From Tetmemena sp. SeJ-2015 (taxonomy: Eukaryota > Ciliophora > Spirotrichea > Sporadotrichida > Oxytrichidae), in assembly GCA_027382625.1 (NCBI GenBank), contig JAJKFJ010021340.1, positions 1 through 64,000 on the forward strand: a stretch of 64,000 bases of DNA, read 5' to 3'. Under the pieces are notes generated by a model. That model was not told the DNA's origin and made no database searches. It saw nothing but the letters and a program-made list of their open reading frames with translations. Every line of letters starts with the position of its first letter. The first letter of the stretch is position 1. Positions 34,717 to 44,400 of this stretch are shown one piece after another. The position numbers and the translations under genes were made by a program.

Positions 34717-36139
34717 TCATTTTTATGATTGGAAACTTCGTACTAACAAATATAAAATACCTTTATTCTTTGCTTCAACTTAAGCATCATATCTTTAAAA
34801 ATTTCCTTGTGCCCTTTTCTTCGTTTGAAGAGGCTGATTTCTTTTGAAAGCTCCTTCTAAATAATCTTCTATGGCTTGACTTTAACTTAGAATAATATCC
34901 TTTTAGGCTCCTTTAGCTGTCCACTCTTTCAACTATTCATTGCTATCAGCTTGGTGGTCGTTACTTTCAGGAATAATGAGGTCCACATTTTCACCAGCTT
35001 CAAGAAGCTAATCTACTGAGGGTATGATTTCAATCTTCATAAGCTAATAGTGGTTGCTCCCATTAGTTTAAAGTAATTGCTCCTGTGAGCCAGTTTGATT
35101 TAATTTTAACTCTTCCTAGCTCTGAGTTCCCCGCTTCTCTAATTCACTATCAGGAGTGTTTTCGTGACTATTGAACTGCTCTTAATAAATGCCTCTATCC
35201 ATTTTAGATTTGGAAGGGTTGGCTTACTAAAATGTACTTTTGGTCCTAGATGGAATTTATTCCCTTATCTAGGAGAGATTTGAGTTGCTTCTTCTGACTT
35301 GCTTCATGCCCATCAAAGTTCTGTCTTTACTTAGATTGATAGCTCTAGGTGTTTAAGTTCCATTCTAATCTATCTTCAGACTGGCAAGTTTAAAAATAGT
35401 TTAGATGGGGACTTTAGCTTATGGAGAGCTATAACACCATTGCTTTAAAGTCTAATTGAGGTACGTCTCTTCCACGTAGGACTGCTTGACTCTGAAACAT
35501 CTATGCTGTTTTAATACCTGCTGCCTTAATTTGCCCTCATACCTATTGCTCTCCTCTGCTTTACTCTAACTCTAAAAATATAATGAATCCATTCTATTGG
35601 TTGGGCTCTCTATTTAATTGAGAGTCTAGCTAGTCTTCTTAATCTTAAATTTGGGTTCCCTCTGTGAGGAATAGTCTTATCTGAATTTATTGAGTCCCTC
35701 TATGATTTTGTCTAGTTTGCTAACCAAGTCACTTTGATGTGCTTAGTTGGAAGTAATCTTGAGTGCCATCTCTTATGATACTCCATCTCTGATAAGCTTC
35801 TTAAATTTGCGTATATTCTCCATTTTAGCATCTTGAGAGATCTGATTTACAACTTGGGCCTCCTCCTTTTGCTAATGATGTGGTTGGTGTTTCATTTATT
35901 CGTGTTGTGAAAACTTACTACTCTCTATTCTCTTTGATAGCTTATGATGATCCCTCTCTTGGCTTTCATTTGGTGTGTGAAGATAAATCAATGCTTTAAT
36001 TAGCTGTTTAGTGAAGAGTAGTGGAAGTATTAGGTTTGAAGTTATGGTGTAAGTTTTGTGGATAGTCCTGGGTAGTGGCCGAGAAGGAAACTCTGAGTTG
36101 GGAGTTGTTAGGGCGAGAGCTCACTCTTTAAATGCTCAT
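34717..36139 (-). CDS. Unrecognised Q/S/K-rich protein
   Basis: Not recognised. ATG 36137-36139 opens MSIQRVSSRPNNSQLRVSF. After one 34 bp IES the frame is open without a TGA for about 1.25 kb, to TGA at 34717-34719. The protein is about 460 residues, very rich in Gln (many TAA/TAG codons), Ser and Lys. Weak heptads occur near EAQVVNQISQDAKMENIRKF and an acidic C-terminal part contains EAGENVDLIIPESNDH. No enzyme motif is visible. It converges on the gene ending at 34623, with only 93 bases between the stops, so both may share one macronuclear chromosome or abut a chromosome breakage point. Confidence 0.65.
35977..36010. other. IES, 34 bp, pointer GTGAAGA
   Basis: GTGAAGA at 35977-35983 and 36011-36017. 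Deletion joins STTLH to TPNESQERDHH on the minus strand and removes a frame change. Confidence 0.8.
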
Positions 36140-36557
36140 TAAATCCCTTGTGATATTATAAATGGTGCTCTAATAAGCAAATATAGAATTTATAATACAA
36201 TTATGAATTATATTAACCTTCATTAAGCATACTCATAACGCCTTTTCCCTTTGGGATAACATTTCATTTAATTACTCTATTCTCATCAAATAGTTATAAG
36301 CCAACATCATATATAATCACTGTAAAAATGTGTTTTTGAAATGAAGTTAAAATAAAAAACAGAAGTGTCCTCTCTTAATTATTAAGTTCCAAAATATATC
36401 AAATTCATTTTTTAGAGGTATTATAATAATTTATCATGAGAACTCATAAAACATTATCATATTCATTCCAAAATTAATTAATTTTAATTATAAATTATAG
36501 CCGATCATGCTAAATTATTATGTATTACCCTTAAAAATATAATTAAGCTCTTCAAAA
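36140..36557. other. AT-rich intergenic stretch
   Basis: Lies between divergent 5' ends of an unrecognised gene and lipase copy 2. Nothing recognised. Confidence 0.35.
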
Positions 36558-37777
36558 ATGGAAGTATTAGGATAATTTTAATTGACTATTTCTCATTTTG
36601 AGTTTAGTAGATAATTAGTTGGATCTTTGATCTTACTATCAACCATAAATATTCAAATATTGCAAACAGAGGCTCAGGATGTTCCAGCTTACACTAGAGG
36701 CCTCACTGACCACTTCATTTCTTGGCTCAATTCAAATTTAATATTGCTATAATCGCAAAAATTATTATATTCGATGAATACAACTGGGATGTACGAACCC
36801 TACAACTTCAACAGATCTGATTCAATTGGAGGATCATTCGGTGGAAAGGACTCTGATTCTACTCCAATTAATCACAGACCAATTGTATTTGTCCATGGCG
36901 ACTCCGACATGGCTAATATTATATTTGGCTATTGGATATGAATGGGCCAATAATGGATTCCGCCTCCCAATTGAGTACTTCCTATCAAGAGCATAAATAT
37001 TATTATTGTTAATTGAGGTTACACTAAAGCTGAACTGTACGCAAGTCAGTGGGGATTCGCTGACCTGGCTCACGAAGGCCAGCACGTTCAGTAGAAAGAG
37101 TGGGTGATGTAGGTGAGGAAATTCATAGAAGCCGTTTTAGAGTACACTGAAGCACCAGAAGTGGACGTTTATTAACATACATTCTATTTATTATTACAAT
37201 TAATTAAGATGATTGGATTATCGCTCATTCATTTGGAGTGACAATTACTAGGAGCGCAATAAAAGGAGGTCTTGTATACGCTGACTTCGAGCCCTACTAC
37301 ATTGGAAAGCCTCTCACTGACAGAGTGAATACCTACATCGGTATCTCTGGCAGGAATTGGGGCATTAGCTTTTGCTAAAATCCTCAAATAGCTGCATCCA
37401 AAAAGGTTTGCAGTAAGCTTAATGGCGGCTACCCCGGAGATGAAGACGCTGAGCCCTACCCTAAGGGATTATCATTGCTCATTCAAGAACTTAACATGAA
37501 CCCTACTAGAGAAGGTGAGCACACCTATGCAATCTACAGCACTATCGACATGGATATGGTGTTCTCAAGACACACCTAGGACTACCCCACCATGGATGAC
37601 AAGATTGTGTTTGACGCACCCTAGTACGATCACTGTGGCTGCAGAGACCTCACCGGTGAAACTCAGTATTCATTTAATAAAGTTAAATTTTTTAAAAAAA
37701 TAATTACAATTACTATCTAAGAAGTAAAGAATTTGAATGGAGTATTTTGTTAAATGAGAAACAAAAACAAAATATGA
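36558..37777 (+). CDS. Secreted class-2-type lipase (copy 2), five MDSs
   Basis: Paralogue of the lipase at 1176-2216. The hydrophobic stretch SLILLSTINIQILQTEAQ acts as the likely signal peptide, but the start is unsure: ATG 36558 would add about 25 residues, and an unseen upstream MDS is possible. After PIVFVHGDSD come EYFLSRGYTKAELYASQWG and IAHSFGVTITRSAIKGG, in which the nucleophile elbow reads AHSFG. ISGRNWGISFC and a Cys-rich tail with DAPQYDHCGCRDLTGET follow. Four short IESs are resolved (36729, 36911, 36989, 37168). None is at a site used in lipase copy 1. The proposed stop (37775-37777) lies in AT-rich DNA, so the true C terminus may be nearer 37665. Confidence 0.85.
36729..36776. 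other. IES, 48 bp, pointer AAT
   Basis: AAT at 36729-36731 and 36777-36779. Its length is a multiple of three and contains no TGA, so only the alignment of SWLN-TTGMYEP with lipase copy 1 supports removal. Confidence 0.55.
36911..36926. other. IES, 16 bp, pointer GGCTA
   Basis: GGCTA at 36911-36915 and 36927-36931. Deletion joins HGDSDMA to IGYEWANNGF and removes an in-frame TGA. Confidence 0.8.
36989..37014. other. IES, 26 bp, pointer GAG
   Basis: GAG at 36989-36991 and 37015-37017. Deletion joins EYFLSR to GYTKAELY, as in the paralogue. Confidence 0.75.
37168..37217. other. IES, 50 bp, pointer TT
   Basis: TT at 37168-37169 and 37218-37219. Deletion joins PEVDV to IAHSFGV. The segment begins GTTT and holds an AAG, but GT-AG splicing would give the wrong frame. 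Confidence 0.6.
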
Positions 37778-38507
37778 TTTCTCAATATAACCTAGTTACA
37801 TACCATAGCTTTTTCCCTCTTTAAAATATTAACAATAAATTTTCATATTTTTGTAGTATTTATTTGCACTTTTAATATATATTTATCCCTCCAGAGGAAA
37901 CCAAATTTATTTTTGTAAATAGTCTTTGGCTGCGAAGTTTTTGTGACGAAACTTAAATTAAAAACAGCTCCAATTCATAATAATAATAGAAAAGCTAAGA
38001 TCCAATTTATTATTTGAATAACTCTCTTGAGCTCTTTATTAATATAAAATACTTTACATCTTAAACCATTTGCATATTTTATTCTAAAACTACAATTATC
38101 AACTTTAAATTCAATTCAAAATCAAATAAATACTCAATATATTTTAGAAATTTTTATAATTAGGTAATTTAAATTATTATAAGTAAACTATTAAAAAAGG
38201 ATGAAAATAAAAGCATCCACTATATAATGTAATACATCATAATGTAATAATATTATCTCCTTCGCATATATATATTCATAAAAACATTTATATTTTTATT
38301 TTAAATTTGGGATTCATTATTTATTGCCCATGAAGATGGAGAAAAAAGTTTTATTTTACATTTTAGAAGGCTGAATTAGTAACTTTTCTTGTTACAAGAA
38401 TCTTCTAATTTTTAATTAAGCAATTAATTTAATACATAATTTATAAATCAAATTGGAAAAATTAACGAGACCAAACTGATCTTCGTCTTTTAAATTATTC
38501 CAAATGT
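37778..38507. other. AT-rich intergenic stretch
   Basis: Between the 3' ends of convergent genes. Nothing recognised. Confidence 0.35.
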
Positions 38508-39449
38508 TGGTCATAGTTCTTCCAGCTGCTTAAACTTTTCACTAAACCTCGAAGTGAATAATGCTAGTTTGCTATAAATAGAATATTTATTTTTATAAAT
38601 ATGCAATAATAATAAAATTATACACTCAAAATGTATTATGCGATTATTAAATCTTATTGTATTAATGTTATTTTTATTTTTATAAAACAAAAATATCATC
38701 TTATATGCAAACTTAATGAAATGAATGATGATTGGATTAGAAGAAATAAAATGTAGATCATAGTCTTTTTCTAATAGATTTCTCAGTCTAATTGTAGTCT
38801 TCAAATAGTTTGAAGATATCGTGCATGTCTATTTTGGTTTTAGGATTAATTTCCATCTCCCTCTGTAACTCCCTAAATTCATAATTTAATCTAAAGTTAA
38901 TACTTACTCTGCTATCTAATCTCCTTGATTCTTATAAGGTGATAAAGTATGTTCTTGTTTCTGTCTGTTCTTGCCTTTACTGTTTTATTTTTAGTTTTTA
39001 ACTGCCTCAGTTTTATTGAGCTCCTGTACTTCATCTTCAAGTATCTCGTCTATCAGCAAGTCCATGATATCGTCCCAATTAAAATATAATGAAAGAGTAT
39101 GTGCTCAAGTACAACCTCCATCACTTTGAAATTGTCACAGCTATACTAATCTTCAATCTACTCCTATACTTAATTATTCTTAGCCATAATGTTTTCAAGG
39201 TTTTCCTTCACTGAGGACAGCTTTTCTAAAATGATCTGTTGTGCTATTTTAGGCAAGTCTTCACGATAAAAATATAAAGGGATTTATAGTTTGAATTTCA
39301 AAAGGATTTTGGAACTTCACACTTTTCTTCTGAGTGTTTAGTTGGTTTGAGTTCATTGCCTTTAGTGTCTATTGCTTTTGAGTCATAGTTAGTTAGAAAT
39401 CCACCTCCTCCAGATCATCTTAGTCTTCGTAGTTGGCTCTCTCATTCAT
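38508..39449 (-). CDS. Unrecognised charged helical protein
   Basis: Not recognised. ATG 39447-39449 starts MNERANYEDQDDLEEVDFQ, an acidic, Gln-rich N terminus. A helical segment follows (LEKLSSVKENLENIMAKNN), then WDDIMDLLIDEILEDEVQEL, a basic KNQKQNSKGKNRQ stretch, one 35 nt intron (38873-38907), QREMEINPKTKIDMHD, and the likely last segment RFSEKFKQLEEL with TGA at 38508-38510. Frame changes near 39260-39275 and 39055-39080, and the AT-rich gap 38580-38770, are unresolved IESs. If the last gap is not excised, the stop would be TGA at 38758 instead. Confidence 0.55.
38873..38907 (-). other. Spliceosomal intron, 35 nt
   Basis: On the minus strand it starts GTAAGTATTAAC and ends ATTTAG. Removal joins GDQIAE to ELQREMEIN in frame. 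The consensus donor favours an intron. Confidence 0.7.
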
Positions 39450-39509
39450 GGAGTCTGATGTGTAAATTAAGGATCCTCTTATTATTAAATTAGAAAGTTA
39501 AAATTCAGG

Positions 39510-39990
39510 ACTCACACGAACGGCACTAGGCACCGGTCGCCCTTTCCCTGAAGGCTTTCTGGTTTGGTAATCCATTGGAGGTGGGTGAGTGCTTAAAAGA
39601 GGCAAGGGATAATGGCAGCCGAAGCCCTGGGGAAGGTGGTTGGGCTGCTCACTGGAGAGATAATCAAAGGTGAGTGGTTCCCACTCACCCTCCTAATCCT
39701 TGCAGGCATGGAGGGATGTGATCTATGGGCAAATACTCAGTCATGCAGCAGGACAGCGAAGCCAGACGCTACGGAGCAGCGACATGCTCTCGGTCAGAAG
39801 CTACCGGATTTTTTTTCTCCTCTAAGGTTTTTTTGGATGGTCTGCAGAAGCCGGGGGCTTCTGCTTAGAATGTGAGGTGGGTGCCACGTGTTTAATATCC
39901 CTATTCGGCGGGTAGGTTTGTGTGCGTCAGATAAGTGCGTCAAAGCAATATCATTGACAAAACAGCCTATCTTATTTATGCCGGAGGCCC
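39510..39990. other. GC-rich island with perfect hairpins
   Basis: Roughly half G+C, against about a quarter in the neighbourhood. It contains two perfect 9 bp stems: GGTGAGTGG-TTC-CCACTCACC near 39669-39689 and GCAGAAGCC-GGG-GGCTTCTGC near 39843-39863. A plus-strand ORF (39612-39872) starts MAAEALGKVVGLLTGEIIKG, and a GTGAGT...TGCAG pair would splice out 36 nt around the first hairpin. A structured RNA, a short gene and an element are all possible; I cannot decide. Confidence 0.45.
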
Positions 39991-40089
39991 TTTAATTCCC
40001 TTAATTATTATAAGGATCCTCATCCTTGAGTTTTCATTTGATTATTGGTAGCTCCTTTTTAAGTATTATTGTTAGCGTTCATGGATCTT

Positions 40090-40498
40090 TCATTAAAAAT
40101 ATACTAATGAATTGATAGAGCTGTTAGAAAGATAGTGGTTGGGATTCCTTTCTCCGAGGATATCAGAGTCAGAAGCTCTTCTAAGAGAATCGTCTGATGA
40201 TAAAGCAACACCCCTCTCAGAGCTACCTAGCCTTTAAGCTTTTGGCAGTTGCTTAAGGTGAATTTAACTGAGGCCTTTTGATTAATTAGGGTTGTAAAAG
40301 TCTTAATTATCTGGCTGCGAATCATTTAAGAACATTCTTAGGTACTTCTCTCTTTCCTCTTCAGGGTCTCTGAAAATGTCCTCTTCTAGTAAAGACCTTT
40401 GTGGTTTAATGGTTTTAATGTTCTCCATATTGAATTCTTCTCCCTCGTGGTTGTTCCAACGACTACTGTAATCGAAATCTTCTTCTCTTTGCCTTTTC
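40090..40498 (-). CDS. Unrecognised small charged protein
   Basis: Not recognised. ATG 40496-40498 opens MKRQREEDFDYSSRWNNHEG. The frame reads TAA as Gln at 40302 and runs to TGA at 40090-40092, about 136 residues. The N-terminal half is acidic and charged (EEDIFRDPEEEREKYLRMFL); the C-terminal half is Ser-rich (SDDSLRRASDSDILGERN). No IES is evident. Probably a nuclear or regulatory protein by composition only. A hydrophobic in-frame extension to 40560 is less likely. Confidence 0.55.
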
Positions 40499-41039
40499 AT
40501 TTTATAGAAAATATAAAATGAGCAACCTATTATCTCAAGATTCGATAAGGATAAAATCACGCTTTTTACATCAATATTTTTTTAAATAAAATAATGAATA
40601 ATTCTGAAAATTATTCCAGTTATCTATTATCCATAAGGGGTTTATGAAGGACTTTAAATTTGTTATGAGATTTAACCACAAATTTTGATTTCACTTGACT
40701 GATAGCAATAAAAGCTACTTTTAAAAAAAGCGCCAACCTGCATACGACCCTTTAACATTTAATTACAAAAAATACTTATCATCTTAAAGAGCATCATACT
40801 AAAATAAGATAAGTTTGTAATCACCAGATTTCTAGAAAATACTTGCTTTTCCGTAGATTTTTTAATTCTTATATTTTAAAGCATTTTAAATTCAAATACT
40901 TTTAATTAAATTCTCTAAATATTTTACATATAATTATATTTATCTAGTTTAAATGAGTGAGTGTATGGATAAGTTAAAGTATATTCATATGCATTGTGCT
41001 ACAAATCTCAACAAAAATCACAGCTATTAAATTTGAATA
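40499..41039. other. AT-rich intergenic stretch
   Basis: Nothing recognised until the block shared with the second calpain begins. Confidence 0.35.
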
Positions 41040-41457
41040 GGACTCCAATATTCATAAATTGGGCTATAAAAGGTCGTTAATTTTCAAATTTAATAATATT
41101 ATCCGTTCATCCTAAATTTTAAAAAAATATTTGGTGTTTTCTTCTAATAAGCATGGGTGAAGAAGAACTAAACTCTAGTATGATATCCTAAAAGATATAC
41201 TGTATGCTCTATCTGCCAGTCAAGCATTGCTCAAACCATTTAAAGCTAATTATAATATTTATTTTTTAATTTCAGCAATTATAGTAAACATACTCTTCCA
41301 TTAGTCTTTCAAAAACTTGAATTCGAACTCTCTAAAGTCCTGCAAATTACTCACATCAATATATACTTTCAGTAAAACCTAGGTTCTTAGTCAGTAATGC
41401 AAAAGAGAAGCAGACTTCACTATATTAAATTCCAAACTTAAACTTTCTTAAGTTCAT
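41040..41457 (+). promoter_or_regulatory. Upstream region of calpain 1 shared with calpain 2
   Basis: The segment 41040-41092 (ACTCCAATATTCATAA, then CGTTAATTTTCAAAT) and the segment just before the ATG (AACTTAAACTTTCTTAAG, 41434-41451) recur ahead of calpain 2 at 57105-57159 and 57373-57395. The middle has diverged. These may be promoter or 5' leader sequences kept after duplication. Confidence 0.55.
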
Positions 41458-44400
41458 ATGAAACTTTCAACTTTGGTCCTCCTATTAGGCCTATCAGCAA
41501 ACTTTACATAATAGTTGTAGAACGGTGCCATCAACTAGACTCGCCTTGCTCAATTGAGAAACAAACAAGGAGAAGATAGTGGCTCGGATTCAGCTTTCAT
41601 TTTCCCGGCTACAGAAAATCATCCTACTTCAAATCATGGACTGGGACAAACTAGAGCTGGCCAACACCCAGTTATCTTCAAGTACTTCAGTTTTAAACTA
41701 GTTTAAATCTACTCTCAAAATGCACAAACCAAGACCGGTAATCTGAGACTTCACGGCTTTGCTTAAGCAATGTCAAGAGTCCAACAGACTAACAACGGTC
41801 AGACTTGCCAAGATCCAATTAAGAGATTCTGGAGAGAGCCATCAGTCGACTACTCAAGCATCGTTGAATAAATGAATTGAAAATAGCTTAAAGATTAATA
41901 TTGGAAGTGGCAAGCCATTCACCGACTCCACCTTCTCACTTGCAGTCGATGGTATGGTATGGCCTCAGTTTGCCCCTAACTCCGATGGTTGGTCTGGTCT
42001 ATACGAACTTGCAAGAGCCAGAGACAAGCTACCTCAGGCTAGTCTTTTCGGAGATGCAAACAAAATTTTATTTAAAATATAGAAAACAAAATTGATCCCA
42101 ATGATGTTGCAAATATAAAGCTTATTTTTTGCTTAAGGATACTTAGGCGACTGTTACTTTTTGGCTTCTTGTTCAGCCATGGCTGAGTGGGATGCAAGGA
42201 TCAGGAGTCTATTCGTAACTTAGACCTACAATCATTTTATTAAATGCTGAAGGTATCATTGTCGTTAAGGAAATATATAAAAAATAAATTATTTTAGGCT
42301 GAGCAGCTTGGTATTCAAACTATTTAAATTCACAATTTTAAATTTCAAAGAAATTAGTCTAATTATAGAATTAAAATGGTTTATCAAAAACATTTCAGCC
42401 CTTCAAATCATAAAAATATTATACTAAACATTAGAGTACATGCCTTATTAATTTATATCTATAGATATCTGTCTTTTAAATTCCTTCGATAAGAGTTCAC
42501 AAATTCAATCTTTCAAAAATATTGAAATATAATCGTTTTAAGATTCATTATTTTCCTGACGAGTTAAATATAATCAAGAAAATTATATAAAACATAAGCA
42601 AAAAATACTTTTCATATTAAACCTTTTATTCAAATTTACATGGAAAGGTTCAAAGACCCTATTTGAAGTATGATTTTATTTAAGCTCTTAATTTATTTAC
42701 TTTGAGTATAAAATTGATAGTTTAATTAATTCAAAAGCAGATAGTAATCGATGATTACCTTCCATTCTGGAAAAACAGTAACAATCTGATTTTCAGCACT
42801 CTGCCTTCATCTAACTCCCTCTGGGTGCCTTTCATAGAAAAAGTGTGGGCCAAGACTCACGGTTACTATGAGAGAATCGTTCACAAATTAAATTAAAAGC
42901 ACATATAAATATAGTGCAAATATTAATTGGAGGAAACCCAGTTGAGGTCTTCAACTTCCTCCATGCTCTCCCAACTAAGCAGTTTAAAACCAAATTTAAA
43001 GCTTAAAGATTTAAGTAAACAGATTTATAAATTAATTCCTTGATTATTTCGAATTCTTTTCAGAAATTGAAATTAAAAAATGGTTACCTTCTTTCAAAAA
43101 ATGAGCTTAACATAAGCTGTATATTGCGTTAGCATATTATATATGAACACTTCATTTTATTCTATTAAGTCAACACTGCTTTAAAATTGTTTACTCTAAA
43201 CTTTTAAATATACAATAATATGCTAGGAAATAAGTTATTGAGTGCAAAATTTATCTAATGAATTGATATTCTTTAAATTTAAAGTTATAAACTATTTTTT
43301 CTCTCAGTAGTAACAATTTTAGTCCAGTTTTTAATTGATTAAAAATAAAATGTTTTGAAGTAAATCATATTATATTTTATAAAATGTAATTAATTAAATA
43401 TAAAATTAAATTATACATCTATATAATTTTATCTTGTTTAAATTTAGAATAATGGTAAATTATAAATTAATTTTATTTAAGTTTATAGTTTGGAAAAGGC
43501 TCTGAATATACAAGTGGCCAGGGTGCCTTCGATATTATCGCTGCTGCTGATCAAGATAACTCATTCATTTTAGTATAAAAGATAACAGCATTATTTACTC
43601 CTCTATTCCAAAATCTTAATACAACCTTTAATTTTAATTATCTAAATTATTATAATATTTAAACTATAATTATATTAACAAAATTGTAATACCAAATAAA
43701 AAATAGTTATAATTCTTAAAGATCAATATTTTAGTTTAAGCTTAATATTAAGATTTTAAATTATAATAGGAAAATTTCAGTTAAAAGGAAATGAAAATAT
43801 TATAGCTTAATTTAAATAAAGAAGTTCGTATATTATAATCATATAGAAAGAATATGAATGGAGTTTAGAAATTAAAAAAGAGATGTCAAGTTCAGTTAAT
43901 TATTTAAATTATCTCATTTTTAATTCTGTCTTCATTTATAATTTCATAATTTTAAAAACAACTCTATTAGTTTTTTTATTTTAAAAAATTTAAAATATCT
44001 CTCATTAATTTTCCAACTTTTCTTCTTTTTGCTTTACTCTTCAGCTAATTTTCTTCCTAATAATCATCTTCATCATAATCTTTCTAATTATTCCATTTTT
44101 TATGTTTTCTTTAAAATTCTGATATTGCTGTTGTAATTATTGATCAGAAAATTTAATAAGAAATGAGGTTTACTAAAGGGAGTTGATCCATTATAAAAAT
44201 AATGAGTCATTTAGCTGTTATCTATCTGATTATTAGACTTTATATTACGATATCTTTCTTTATTACTTGAATAAATATTTACCCGATCATCTAATCCTTC
44301 CCATATTAAAATGTTTCACAATTTTAAAATTATCATTAAGATTTGTGAATAATTAATAAATCTAACAATTTATGAATGGCTAATGCATTTATAAATTTAT

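Noticed and set aside
42268..42298. Inserts as spliceosomal introns
   Set aside because: Most inserts in the calpain, lipase and hydrolase genes lack GT-AG ends, and the join is correct only at the direct repeat. Four GT-AG cases (31856, 31983, 38873 and possibly 57723) were kept apart.
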